DNA from: Tethya wilhelma
Lineage: Eukaryota; Porifera; Demospongiae; Tethyida; Tethyidae
Length of the DNA: 64,000 nt
NCBI GenBank assembly: GCA_964030475.1
Contig: CAXIPT010000001.1
Location: 23,032,776-23,096,775 of the forward strand
Direction of reading: 5' to 3'
The stretch's first letter is position 1. Every line of letters starts with the position of its first letter. The notes beneath the pieces are model-generated. The model did not search any database and was not told the origin of the DNA. It saw only the letters and a list, made by a program, of their open reading frames with translations. Below, one piece after another: positions 33,740 through 44,957 of the stretch. Both the position numbers and the translations under genes were made by a program.

Positions 33740-35183
33740 ATGACCTAGATCACCACACTGATAGCAACCGCGCCTTCCTGGTCGACTATCTTGCCCTTGA
33801 GATCGCCCAGTCTTCTCCTACTTTCGAGAATCTCCCTTCTTCGGCTCCTTGTAACCACTTACATCAGTCTGGATCTTAGACTTGCCATCGTCTCTCCCCA
33901 CAGAGCTGATCTGCTGGTCATGCCTCTCTAGAGCCCTTGCTCTGGCAAACAAATCTTCAAACGACTTACTTGTTTTCGGCGCACCAACCTTCCGTTGCCA
34001 CTTCGGTAGCAAGGCTTGGTAGAACCGCCCTTTCAACATCCTGTCAAACTCCTTCTCACTGCTCTCAGGAAATGCTTTCCGAGCCAACTTCTGTAACGCC
34101 ACTCAAACCTCTTCAACAGTCTGCTTGGACTGCATGAGCTGATGGAACACGAGACCCTTCAACTTTTCGATATCCAATGAACAGAATCGCTTCTTCAACA
34201 CCTTCACTATGGCATCATACTTCCCTCTCTCAGCACTACTCATTATCCGCACCACATGGTCAGCCGTCTTCTCCAAGTGAGCCTTCAACTGGAACAGCTT
34301 CTGGTCTCCATTCCATTTAGCTGCTTTTGCTCTCTCTTCGAACTGCTCCAACCAGTGGTCAATACTTCCTCCCTTGGTGTTGATCTCCTCCCCGCTGAAC
34401 TTCCTTAGAGGTGGAACAGAGTTTGTAGCCATTACCTGCACTTGAGTAGCCATCATCAACCTCTGTGCTTCAAGCAACTGAGCAACAGCCTCCATGACAT
34501 TGACATTCGAGTCACCACCTGGAACGACACCACTCGCAACAAGACCAGTCGGAACAACACCACTACCAGTCTCCACAGCTGCAGGGTCTACTTCAGGATC
34601 CCACAGCTGGAACTACTTCCTCTGTATGCTCGGTGTCCTCGACAACATGGACCTCCCCATCCTCGCCGTCACTACCCAAACTCGACCACGAATCCACATC
34701 ACCCGGACAAGACTTTAGCTGCTCCTTCAACTCGGCTATCTCCCTCTTCAGGTCATCTCCTTCAGCCGCTAATGTCTCGTTTGTCTCTCGTAGACCTTGG
34801 ACTTCACGCTCTCACTCTCCTCTCATTGACCTTTCAGCATCAAACTCCTGTCTCAAAGCTTCTACTGTCCTCAGCTTATCGAGCTCTGCTTCCATAGAGG
34901 CACTGCTGAGCCAAGACTCTAAGTCAGCAGCCTTTAGACTAACTTACTCAGTCTCCTCCCTAGCCACGCCCAGCTGCACGTGAGCATCTTGAAGCTCCGC
35001 CTCGCTAGCTTTTAATTTGGCTTCCACTGTCGCCAACAACTCCCGCAAAATCACAATTTCATCATCCTTAAAGGTACTAGTATTGCCCCCAGTACTATTA
35101 CCCTCCATTCTAACCTTACCAGATCTGAGCCTCTCCGCCACAACAGCTTGCTTGCCCAGAGACTGCAACTCCCGCTTGGACAT
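33740..35183 (-). pseudogene. Ty3/gypsy gag, broken by stops
   Basis: Minus-strand blocks: 34944-35183 (starts MSKRELQSLGKQAVVAERLR, an SAP-like helix pair, then a Glu/Leu-rich coiled coil), 34103-34576 (capsid region with FSGEEINTKGGSIDHWLEQF and LEKTADHVVRIMSS), 33818-34102, and a CCHC knuckle CYQCGDLGHFERNC at about 33727-33770. Stops at 34100-34102, 33815-33817 and around 34580-34943 break it. Gag packages the RNA in the particle; the SAP-like start is unusual and only a resemblance. Confidence 0.75.
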
Positions 35184-35220
35184 ACGAACTCAACTGTTCA
35201 AACTCCACTCTTGGATACTT

Positions 35221-35239
35221 GATCCTGGCAGGGTCGCCA
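35221..35239 (-). other. Primer-binding site
   Basis: TGGCGACCCTGCCAGGATC on the minus strand, two bases inside the 5' LTR; begins with TGG, complementary to a tRNA 3' CCA end. The tRNA was not identified. Confidence 0.75.
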
Positions 35240-35241
35240 CA

Positions 35242-35405
35242 TGTAACCGCCAACGCAGGTTAATATTGTTTTTTTATGGATTTAGACAGGCTTTTATCAA
35301 CACTCATTCACTTCAATACTCAACTCATCCAAAACCATGTGCTTATCCAATTATACATTCTATGACATCATACTAGTAATATTAAAATCCTGCTCAGTCA
35401 TTACA
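35242..35405 (-). repeat. LTR of the Ty3/gypsy element (5' LTR in element sense)
   Basis: 164 bp, TGTAACCGCC...TCATTACA; partner of 29516-29679. Confidence 0.92.
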
Positions 35406-35579
35406 GTTCTTCTCCAGTCTTGGCTCCCAATTTTTACCACAAGCCCTTATTTTGTGTAGTGCTTGTGAATGAACACCAAAAATCCGAGACCATGCCTTCA
35501 AATAGGTGAGGTTGAACAATTTTCTGTTTATCTAGTCTGTAGTTTCATTAACAAAAAGTCTGTCATGTCCAGCGTTGTA
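35406..35579 (-). other. Possible remainder of the CACTA-type transposase
   Basis: On the minus strand the stretch up to the LTR is open and reads FNLTYLKAWSRIFGVHSQAL before the junction. It could be the upstream part of the transposase at 27207-29514 that the LTR element interrupted; frame and target duplication do not prove it. Confidence 0.3.
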
Positions 35580-35992
35580 TGGGCCATTTCTGGCAATGTT
35601 TGAAGAAGAGTCTAGCATCAACCAGGTATTGCTGTAACTTGCATTTGGTAATGCACACTTCTGGTGGAAGGCGAGACTCAATGAGAGACATAAAAAACCA
35701 ATGGCTAAAGCGACTTATGACAAAGAAACCAAGTTTCTTCGTTAAGATAGAGGAACAAGAAAAAAAGAAAAATAAGAAGATGGAGAAAACTGGAGGTTTG
35801 GCATATTTTAGCTTGGTACTTTAGCGATGGTTTTAGGGTATGTTTTTGGGCTCATTAGAAAGAGAATGAGCTAAATAGTAGCTTAAGTAGCCTTTTATAG
35901 TGCCCAAAGCTCAATCATTTGTGGGAATATTTGTATTGCACTAATGGGCCGTCTGTGCCATTCCGGTATGGCCAGTACTACCATACTGGGAA
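35580..35992. repeat. CAGTACTACCGTACTG repeat family, copy (plus orientation)
   Basis: Shares ATGGAGAAAACTGGAGGTTT, CTAAATAGTAGCTTAAG and CTAATGGGCCGT with 52843-54231 and ends CCAGTACTACCATACTGGGA at 35971-35990. Confidence 0.8.
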
Positions 35993-36048
35993 TTCAAACA
36001 AGATTTCTTGCTCACAAAAGTTTATATCTATATGCTCGTTTATACAGT

Positions 36049-36257
36049 ACCGTATAGCTAGAAATATTGACAGTGAAAAAATTTAACAGTTTGCTTCACA
36101 GAAAGTAAAATAAAAATATTGACAAATTTAAATTTGACGATTTGCGTGTCTGCATAGTACATTCATTTATGGCAGCCAAAATATTAATTTGACAATTTTG
36201 GACTTTGACCATCAAACCGTCCAATTAAGTTCCCCGTCAATATTTCCGGCTATAGGT
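36049..36257. mobile_element. MITE with ACCGTATAGC ends (sister of 13253)
   Basis: ACCGTATAGCTAGAAATATT at the left, AATATTTCCGGCTATAGGT at the right (one base lost in the right end). The interior is collinear with 13253-13467. Confidence 0.82.
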
Positions 36258-36901
36258 TATTTCAATTATTCACTTCTTTCACTTAGTTCAAAACTTTTGT
36301 GCCCTAACTTCACCCATTCAACACTATTAATCCAAGTGTGGTCAAACACTGTACTTGGATCCATGACTGGGGTCACCACAAGGTCACACATAGTCACCGA
36401 GGTTTTTTCAGTGTGGTCACTGGGTCACCAAAAAACAAGAGAGCAGATACTTACATTTTTCATAAGGCATGTTCCATAGCCAACAGATCTATATAATGGT
36501 TTAAACTGCTTTCTTCTACCGTCTACTCTGCAGGATTTTTATCACGTGCTCACATGATGCACAATTGTGATTGTAGCCATAGCTAGAGCTCGAGTTCGAC
36601 CATGGTCACCGGGAATATTTTGGTGTGGTCACAAGGTCACTGCCAAATTTAGGATGTCACCAATTGTGGCCCTGGTCGTCCATTAAAGTACATTGTGCAA
36701 ATGGGACACACTGCCCCTTGAAACCTCGTCAGGAATTATTTCCGATAAAGTTGATGGCAAATTTCTTTCGAGCTTAATATTAGAACTTGAATCTTGAGTA
36801 GTATTGGGCGATACGATAGAAAAATTATCGATCTTTCCAACACAGGAAGTTTAGTGCCAAAATCGATACTCAGTGGTATCAAGTATTTCGATTCTTAGAC
36901 T
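36258..36901. other. Intergenic, with GGTCAC-rich direct repeats
   Basis: Two blocks (36365-36430 and 36600-36660) repeat the pattern GGTCACC..GG..TTTT.GTGTGGTCAC..GGTCAC. Purpose unknown; no gene seen. Confidence 0.45.
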
Positions 36902-37270
36902 ACCGTATAGCGGGAAATTTCCGTGGGGTGCAAATTTTCGTTATTTTCGTGACTAACCCCTGAGTCACGAAATTTTCCCCCCACGAAAATTTTTTCTGAG
37001 GTCAAAGGTCACGATACTCGCCACGCGCACGCTGTCAAAGACTTCAGTTCTCTGTCTCTTGCCTGTCTTTTCAAGAAGTTTGCAGTCTATGTAGCTAGTA
37101 TCTAGCTAGAATAGTATTCTACATGTATACCAAAGCAGATAAACTGTCACAACACCTTCAAGCACTGTAAGTTGGTGATACTTGAGTCACGAAAATGAAT
37201 ATTTTCTTCTGAAGCGCGGTCTAGGCTTTTCACGAAAATTTACACCCCCGAAAATTTCCCGCTATACGGT
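36902..37270. mobile_element. MITE with ACCGTATAGCGGGAAATTT ends, 369 bp
   Basis: ACCGTATAGCGGGAAATTTC at 36902, inverse GAAAATTTCCCGCTATACGGT at its right end (last 20 bases AAAATTTCCCGCTATACGGT). A second inner inverted pair (CACGAAATTTTCCCCCCACG / CACGAAAATTTACACCCCCG) lies inside. Confidence 0.8.
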
Positions 37271-37314
37271 GTCATTACAATTGGGAAATCCCTCTTCTAT
37301 AACTAGTCTGCCAC

Positions 37315-37990
37315 GTGGCAAAAATTGCTACTAGTGCAGAAACTTTTACTGGTGCTACTACTAGTACCACTGCTAGTGGCACCTTTTCTAGTGAAGTGTT
37401 GTCTGGCAAGGCACTTCGAAATGCATTCTGTAAAGACTGTGGTAACACCACCAATTTGTTTAAGGTAACTGAGCATATATACTGTAGATCAGGAAATTTT
37501 CGCCGCTATAAATTTTCACTTGTTTAATTTTCGCGTGTTTAATTTTCACCACTTTGACCGATTCGGTAAAGATCACCATACGTTTTAAATTTTCACGCGT
37601 TTAATTTTCGCCACTCGCGCATGTGGCGAAAAAATTTTAACAGCGAAAATTTCCCGATCTACGGTATAATATTATAGTGTGCTACAATTACCAAGCAGCT
37701 CAATGTCAGTTTTGACTTAGCACTTGAACACCCAGAGGAGCACAAAGCATGTCAAGAGCAGTATAAAGAGGAAGAAAAGACTAAAACAGCAAAAAGGCAA
37801 AAAAAGGTTCACAGTTAACAGTGATACTAGTTCTTCAGCAACAACAGTGCCCTCCTAGAGATAGATATGCAGCCAGCATTGATTGTTGAAGACAGTGGTT
37901 TTATAAAGTTTGTGACCTTACTACACTCCCAGTATGATATTCCAAGTAGAAGAACCTCGATGAGAACTCAGGTGTATTGGTTATGTTAAT
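37315..37990 (+). pseudogene. BED-finger / hAT (ZBED-like) transposase relic, split by a MITE
   Basis: The frame from 37315 reads ...ALRNAFCKDCGNTTNLFK, the Cys pair and helix of a BED zinc finger. It is cut by the MITE at 37478-37668; the second half resumes at about 37700 with LALEHPEEHKACQEQYKEE, supplying the His pair. About 80 bp further on comes DMQPALIVEDSGFIKFVTLL and SQYDIPSRRT, matching the conserved hAT/ZBED block (D-x-QP-x(3)-V-x(5)-F, YxxPSRxT). Stops at 37816 and 37990. The dimerisation region is absent. Confidence 0.65.
37478..37668. mobile_element. MITE with TATACCGTAGATC ends inside the BED finger
   Basis: Left TATACTGTAGATCAGGAAAT, right ATTTCCCGATCTACGGTATA; inner TTTTCGC/GCGAAAA words as in the other ACCGTA elements. 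191 bp. Confidence 0.78.
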
Positions 37991-39823
37991 TAAGATAAAA
38001 ATTGAATATCTACCCTTAGGGACCATTGTTGAATTTGGTAATTCAACTTCACCTTGAGTTTAGTACTTGGTCATGTGACAGTAAATAATATGTAGGAAAT
38101 TACCTTGCAACTGAAGTATTGAAAGTTATTAGTTATTTCCAACGGTGTTAATATTTTGGAAACATGTTAATTAATTAATTAACCACCCTAGTGCATAATT
38201 AATGAGTTATGGAAGAAACAATTTTAAAGATGGTGTACTTTAATTAGAAAATTGTCATTACCATTAATCAGAGTTTTGATTTCTTACAGGTATATAGAAG
38301 CAGATCAGAAGGATCACAACTTGTCATAATATTTTGACATGTACAAAAAAGTTGGTAACAGACACACAGACAAAACGACTACCGTAATCCTCTGCATGTG
38401 CTACGCATGCGCCGAGGCTTAATAACTAGAAGCAGATTGGTTATCTGTCTGTTACTAAATTATCTGAAGAACGGCAGCTCCAGAGTCAAAATGGAAGGTA
38501 CTTACGTTCATGAATCGATATTTTCTTGAAATTTGTGTAGAATCTTGAAAATGCTGAGATCTGAGGCATTTGTGCTTCTCTGAACGCTTAGGCTTTGAAA
38601 CCGCACCCATTGATCACGCCCCATATAGTGTGCATTATCTAGAAATATTGTAAGGCCTGGATCATGGCTTCTTGGCTGGCTTGGCTGCTTGGACAGGTAA
38701 GTAACTCAATGATTGCAAGCTGAATATAGTGAGGTAATGCTTGTGTAGAAATAGGTTAGTTGGGTGTTTTGTCTATCAGTGCCTGACTGGCCTTCAGTGT
38801 GCATGGTGTGATCATGGAGCAGTACCAGCTGATATAAGTATCAAATTTAGTATTATTCTTTACTGACCATCCAGTTTTTTTTTCTTAACGGAAGTTATTA
38901 TTGGTTGACCACAGCTCAGCACATCCTTGATTGCAGCAGCTAGAATTTCAGATAGTAAACCATGTTAGGCTCAGGCTGCCGTGACTCAGGCCACTTTGCA
39001 AGTTGCTGAACTTGCTGCATACAGGCTGAAGTCTCAGTACTGATGGACTTTTATAATATTTGTGTGTACATATTTAGTTGTACATGCTAGTTGAGTGCAC
39101 CGAGGCTTATGCACCGTAGGTGCCTTCATTATGCATGCAGTTGAGTATGCAGGGAAACAACTATACTAAAAGTTGATCTACTCGCATCGGTTAAGACCTA
39201 GTTTACGGTATTTTTACATATATACAAGAAACATAATTTACTATACTTGTTTATTGGGACAAGCCACACATATTCAATGTAACTGGTACTTCCCACAGGT
39301 GGACACTTTCCATAAAGTCAAATTATTTGATCATGGTGTTGCAACATTGATCAATATAATAGCATTTAACATGCTATTGCTCATAAACTTGAAACATGCA
39401 CCGAATGACAGGCCATAATTTTCAATCTTGTGAGAATTGCCTTTCTTGGGTAGTCTTGTGTAGTTTCCAGTCTGTTAGAAACTGGCAAGAATTCAGGTAA
39501 CTTTGGGGCTGATGTCAGCTTCAGGAGATTTGGTTCTGTTTAAAGATACCAATTCTTCAAAAATTTTGGCAGGAGATTGAAATGTGACTTAATTGCATAA
39601 GAGGAGGTGTCAATTCATTTAAGTCAGGAAGTTGGAAGAAAGCCTAGAATGGAAATATTCATTGAAAACTGTAGCCAGTTGGAAGAGGTAATTGTCGTAT
39701 TGTTGCATTGGATGGCATTCCACACTCTATTTCCAACAGGAAGAGCAGATTTCCTTGCAACAATGCAATTGTCTTACCATTGTCAACTGATTGCTGAGAA
39801 AGAAAGATATGTCAGAAAAAAAT
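37991..39823. other. Intergenic / unassigned
   Basis: No convincing gene. A short possible first exon (ATGGCTTCTTGGCTGGCTTG at 38663, donor GTAAGT) and scattered AT-rich words are present, but nothing to join it to was found. Confidence 0.4.
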
Positions 39824-39893
39824 CATCTTGGAATCGAACCGAAGACCTCCCGATTGCTAGTCAGGTGCTCTTACCACTAAGCCGCTTAGCAGA
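39824..39893 (-). repeat. tRNA-like sequence, probable tRNA-derived SINE head or tRNA pseudogene
   Basis: On the minus strand: an A-box-like GGCTTAGTGGTAAGAGC, an anticodon arm CCTGA-CTAGCAA-TCGGG (loop would give anticodon AGC), and a B box GGTTCGATTCC. The T stem has one mismatch and the acceptor arms do not pair well, so a functional tRNA is unlikely. A T-rich run follows just downstream (39814-39823 in complement). Confidence 0.6.
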
Positions 39894-40291
39894 AAAAATG
39901 TATCTATAGGCTTCAGCTGAACCAGCTGATTATCTCAATGGAGATCTCTGGTGGACGGGGTTATGGGCCTGTGTAATGAGCATAATTAAGGCTATATGCT
40001 ATCAGAAGGGACCCCCACCTGATCTCAGTTTTGCTGTTATGAAACAGCAACCATCACTCCCATCCATTGAATTTGCCTCTGGAGTTCGGTGCTTTTGTCT
40101 AAAACTTCCTCTAAAACTAGTATGGGCTGTAACAATTCATAAGAAAAGTGAACGGGACTAAACAAAGAAAATTTTAAATATTGAATGCGCCTGCGTTACA
40201 TTCGCTGCCTAGCTACACCCATGTTAGTTTCGAGCTCAGTGAAGCATGAAGCACAAGACAGTGTAAGGCCTTCACTGCTACTTCCTTTCAG

Positions 40292-40518
40292 TGGAAATTG
40301 TTTCTCCTGTTAGTTGCCCTCCTGTGTATGAAGTAGATGAATGTTGGCTTAAAGCAGCTCTGCTCAGAACAATACTTCAACAACAGGAAATTGCTCACAA
40401 AGCGATAAACTCCAGCTCAGGACCGATCAGACTCCGAAAGATAAAGACTAGAAAGAGAGAATCACCAGAAAATATTGAATTTGACCTGGCAGAACCTAAC
40501 TCTGGTGGGATAACTTAA
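40292..40518 (+). CDS. Putative 3'-terminal exon of an unknown gene
   Basis: A good acceptor (CTTCCTTTCAG) opens a 75-codon frame to TAA: it starts EIVSPVSCPPVYEVDECWLK, has a Leu/Gln-rich helix (LLRTILQQQEIAHKA) and a basic KIKTRKRESPE. No family recognised and no upstream exon found within 2 kb, so it may be a fragment. Confidence 0.3.
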
Positions 40519-40676
40519 GCAATTTAATGGGGGAGTTTTGCCTGAAGAATAGAAGAATTTTCGGATTTCTAGGGACAACTTCTACAAGCTTTGCGATGAG
40601 CTTTGTCACTATATTCAGAGAGAGAGAACACAATTATGCAACCTGCTGTGGATGTAGAGAAATATAGATGTGTATT

Positions 40677-41312
40677 CCCAGTACGGTAGTACTGGGTACA
40701 TAGGAATGGCACGGATGGCCCATTAGCGCAATACAAATATTCACACGAATAACTCTGCAAAAACTGAGCGCTTGGCACTAAAAGGCTTCTCAAGCTACTA
40801 CTTAGCCTTTTCTTTTTCTATTGAGCCTAATAACATAGCCTAAAACCATTGCTAAAGTAGCAAACTAAAGTATGCCAAACCTCCAATTTTCTCCATCTTC
40901 TTCTTCTTCTTCTTCTTCTATCTTGGAACGACTTTTCTCGAAGACCGCTCGCTTTCAGAAGCTGATTCTTGAACGAATAAACTTGTTTTTTTTGTCTTCA
41001 CGTGCTTTTTGTATCGGTTATTCGTCTCTCTAGCTGAGTCGCTAGATACGAGATGAAAAGCGCCTTCTCCGTATGGCAGCCATTCACTTCTATACTCATT
41101 AATAATTCATTAGCTACCTTGGAAATCAAGTTGACGACCCTTTTCCAGTTAGACAAGTGTGCGTTATTTGGAATCCGAATATTCGCTGCCCTGCCTGTTT
41201 TACCTGAAGATTTCTGGTTGTGCTGAAGTCTCTGTAACCAGTTACCGGTACCTTTCAGTCTTCAATAATAGAAGGTGAATAGACTACTTAGTTACATAGT
41301 TGTCATTATAAA
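40677..41312. repeat. CAGTACTACCGTACTG repeat family, full-length copy (minus)
   Basis: From ATTCCCAGTACGGTAGTACT to about TTGTCATTATAA. In order: CCCATTAGCGCAATAC, CTGCAAAAACTGAGCGC, a (CTT)n run at 40904-40921, CTGATTCTTGAACGAATAAA, AAGTTGACGACCC, GTTACCGGTACC. Defines the ~636-bp unit against which the others were judged. No coding frame. Confidence 0.85.
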
Positions 41313-41487
41313 TAACCAGAGGAGCTAGCTGTGTGTCATATGCTGAGATAGCAATGCACGTGACAATACGGACAAATAGATCATGTGCACTAAAATGCCA
41401 GCTCAGCATGACACATGGTTTCTTGTACCTCTGTGAGCTAGCTAGCAGTATAAAAAATAAACAAAAAAAACACATACACAAACTTAC

Positions 41488-41634
41488 AGAAAAGGCTCTA
41501 GAAACAATGTCGGGTGTCACTTGAGAAGCTTCTATTTCTAATGAGTCTTGACCTTGGCGAGAAAGGATGACAGTACTATCCACTTGAGAAAACGCCACGT
41601 GGCCAGAGGAGCCACTCGAGTTACCGTCGGTCAT
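41488..41634 (-). pseudogene. Orphan first exon, paralogue of 44958-45086
   Basis: 49 codons from ATG (41634) to a GTAAGT donor: MTDGNSSGSSGHVAFSQVDS then TVILSRQGQDSLEIEA, SQVTPDIVSRAFS. The plus-strand exon at 44958 reads DTVILSRQSQEPLEIEA and QVTPSSVARAFS at the same places and splices at the same codon. No second exon follows on the minus strand, where the repeat 40677-41312 begins within 180 bp. Confidence 0.6.
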
Positions 41635-42067
41635 GATGTACTAAGAGGCCGTGTAGTGAAGTGCAGCGGAACTGATGGTAGCACTGAGTAGATGAACTTA
41701 TGATGAGTGAACTTTTGGCAGAATACTGAACGCCGCCAACGAGCTAGCTTCAGGCAAACTTTTTTCTTAACTTTTTAGCGGCAAAATCTGTCGTCAGTTC
41801 CCACGCGCGCCTCACGAATGGCCCTCAGCGGGCCGGCCTTACAAAATTGGATGTGTGGTACATGTACGTACGTGTAGGATTATAATTATACGTAACCGCT
41901 AATACAATTGTACAACCTCACCTGCTAGGAGGAGTTCAACTTCCACGTACACATACACAAATGTCATCCATAACAACAGTACAATAATTTACAAAGTATA
42001 CACTAGCTGGGACTTGATGATAAACTTGAAATGTAATGGTCACATAATATACACTAGTATACAGTAC

Positions 42068-43961
42068 TTAACTATGTAACAGACGGAAGGTTACATCAAT
42101 GATAAACTTCAGAGCTGGACGAAATGGGTCATTATTTGAGTTAACAATGTTATGGAACATGACATCAAAGGAAGGGTATCTCCTTATAAATGTTTGCTCT
42201 CGTATGCGCACTTTTTCCGGATCACCAGCAAGAGGATCACTAGCATTGTTACATGGATCACTGATTTGCCCACCACTTTGTCGGTATTCAAAAACAGCCT
42301 GTTGTGGTGTTGGGATACATTGCAAATTAACTTTTGCGGCTCTATTATGCGTCTTCATAACTCGTACTGGAACATGAGCAGACATACCACCACTCCTTCG
42401 ACCTAAGTAAACAATACTAATTCTAATCACAACATTGTACAGAATAATCATACTTGAATCATTCTGACCTGGAATGGGATGATGGTTCCAACTTTTTACA
42501 AAAATGACAATTCCACTATGTGTTACTTTAGTTACTAGCCACGATATGCAATACAAGTGTAAAGGGTCGTCAATCCGGATTTCTCCAGTGTCCATCATGT
42601 CAACTAGCACAGATTTAACAGGATAGTTCACTCGGGAGTTGACTTCAGACCAGAGGCGTTCCACAATATGGTTCTATGAGGTGAAAAAAGGTGTATACAA
42701 GTTAGTCAGCTTCAAGATGTAAGCTCATGTGTAAAATTTAATATGAAACTTACATTTGTAGAGGAAGTTTGCAGAAAAGGAGTCTTTGTGGTACTATTCC
42801 TAAGATGTGCAAGTGATCGTTGAACAGACAACATCAAGTACCATTCCCGACCATGGTCTACACGGATCTGGTCCCATAAACCATACTGCTTCAAAATATT
42901 TCTAGACAAGCACACACAATAAAATAAAACTTTAAGAATACAAACATTCTCATTTTAAACTTACAAATAAAGATATTCATACACAGTGACATTGTTCTTT
43001 ACTGGCATGGTCACGAAACCAACAATCATTCCGCTATATCCATCCACAGCACAGACATGAGTGACACCAAACATGACCAACTTTTCATTCTGATCGATAT
43101 GAAGTTTTTCACCAAAATAACGAGCAGAGTATGGTATTGGATTGATTTGTCGTTGAGTACTAGTTCTTCTCCGACTAGTATAATGAGAAGACACTCTTTC
43201 TAAAGAAGCCCCAACTCGTTTTTCAGCAATGTGATAACCATCTGCTGATAACAGACCTGTCATTGTTTTACGTCCATATATACATTGGACCAACCTACAA
43301 TACAAAATACAAAATTATTAGCATTGGCGGTAAAAAATAAAAATCACGTGACTCATTTTTCCACAGATATCGACCTCCTCTGACTGTATAGAAGGAAATT
43401 TTTGAGGCCTTGACTAAAGTTTCATGGAAAGGCAATCGCCAATTAGGCTTTTCACAAATTAAATTTTCGAGAGCATCCCTGCTGATGTGTACATCCTCTG
43501 GTATAATCATAATTATACTAGAATGAGGTCAAAAAATTTACACAAAGACACGGTAGTCCGTATAATTTCCTATTGATTTTGTATTGCCTGTTTATAGTAT
43601 CCGGATTTACCGGCACTCCAGTGCAGCGTGCATGCGCGCGTGGAGTCACGGTTCCATTGACTACAATATATTTAGCTTAGTATACGGACCAGGGCCTGGA
43701 AGCACCGCGAAATTTAAAAATTACCTTGTTAACATTCTGGCTAACCAAATGGTCCACTTCTGAGTCTGTCAATCTTGAAGTGGCATGAATGTTGTTAAGC
43801 ATACAGTATCTCCGGACACTTCTCTGGCTTAGCCCTCTAGTTATCGAGGGAAAAACTGTTTTTAGATGATCACTAACTTCTTGATGAGTTCTTCTTTGGT
43901 CTTCTACAAGTTGGCGTATTATGGTGTCCACTCCAGCTCCACAAAGAGACGCAATGGCCAT
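42068..43961 (-). pseudogene. Integrase-core (IS3EU-like) transposase or derivative, five exons, one frameshift
   Basis: Exons 43725-43961, 42965-43294, 42754-42901, 42469-42673 and 42068-42402. Exon 1 has an HTH-like VRRYCMLNNIHATSRLTDSE. The rve-type core has Asp in EKLHIDQNEKLVMFGVTH, then VCAVDGYSGMIVGFVTMPVK, Asp in QIRVDHGREW and Glu in NHIVERLW. The C-terminal exons hold SGGMSAHVPVRVM and DPLAGDPEKV. Exons 3-5 join perfectly in phase. In exon 2 the expected frame opens VGPMY but an extra TA in the run TATATA (near 43273) shifts it; without those two bases it would run on into GRKTMTGLL, which is in frame with the rest. Homology to a family common in sponge and cnidarian genomes is from memory. 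Confidence 0.7.
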
Positions 43962-44218
43962 ACCGGTGCAGTACAGCAAATTTATGGATAGTTATAGATA
44001 TCACGTGGATAAGCCATAGATAATCCCCGCGCCGCGCCGCGATATGTATAATGGATAGAATATATGTAGAATCAACTCTTCCCTGAACACACACCTTGAG
44101 AGTGAGATCATATATATGTGTACTGCTTAATTAAATCTAACTCTTTTCATTATTACTATATATAATTATATGTGTCTGTATGTACTACTTATTTACCTCT
44201 GCACCTATTGTGGTGTGT

Positions 44219-44250
<32 letters not shown>

Positions 44251-44957
44251 TTTTGGTACGTTATAAAACACGGACCGGACCGGACCAACGGACTAGTTTT
44301 AACGGACTGGGTCCGCGTATAAAATACGGACCGTCAACCATAGTATAAATCACGGACCAAGCTATATAGCTGCTACGGACTCGTTTATAATAGAACATGC
44401 CTAGGGCGTTATGCACTCGGTAATAAAAGCCTGGTTCACAATACGACGCATTGACGCGCGTAGTATAGTAGTACTTTATATTCGCAGCCGTGACGGAAAA
44501 CGTTGACGCAGAATTAGAAAAAGTTTCTAAGTACACGTTTGATACGTTGCGTTGCTGCTTTTTAGCGCACGAAATAACGCTTGCGCGCCTTTTTTTGTGT
44601 TTGTTTGTTAGCGCCCACCCTGGCGCGCACAATGGGTGGAGTCTTGGGACGAGACTAGCACGCCTTCAGATTCAAATTTTGCGGCCAACATCGTGGAATT
44701 ACGTGCTCTTCTTCTATTGGTCAATCCTTAATAATCCCGCCAAAAAGTCTTTTTCTCTTCAGCTATTGGAGGATTTTTGGCGCAAAAATCATGCTATCAG
44801 CTGATCATCAGTTCTCACGCTGTACAGCTGTAGAAGCTGGAGATCGCTGGAGATCGTTGGAGATCGCTGGAGCTCGAGAGAAAGGAGTCGTTCTTGTTGG
44901 AGTTGGTTCTTTCAATTAGTCAGTTCAACTTCTGCACAATTTTTAGCAAGTACCGGT
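43962..44957. other. Region between divergent genes; microsatellites
   Basis: Holds an (AAT)n run at 44219-44250, CGGACC-rich direct words at 44270-44380, and a 10-bp tandem (CTGGAGATCG, four copies) at 44836-44877 just upstream of the next gene. No gene seen. Confidence 0.6.

Larger units (their letters stand above)
29516..35405 (-). mobile_element. Ty3/gypsy LTR retrotransposon, 5.9 kb
   Basis: Two 164-bp LTRs enclose gag, protease, reverse transcriptase, RNase H and integrase in the Ty3/gypsy order, all on the minus strand, with a primer-binding site and purine tract at the expected places. No envelope-like frame was seen. The flanking pentamers ACATA (left) and GTTCT (right) differ, so there is no target duplication. 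Several stops in gag and pol make it non-autonomous now, although the LTRs are only about 3% apart. Confidence 0.92.

Noticed and set aside
30153..34983. Many 60-150-codon plus-strand frames across the LTR element
   Set aside because: Antisense shadows of GC-richer gag-pol coding DNA.
39824..39893. Functional tRNA-Ala (AGC)
   Set aside because: Acceptor stem does not pair and the T stem has a mismatch; better explained as SINE head or pseudogene.
39607..39909. 100-codon plus-strand frame
   Set aside because: Does not start at ATG, runs antisense through the tRNA-like sequence, and has no recognisable domain.
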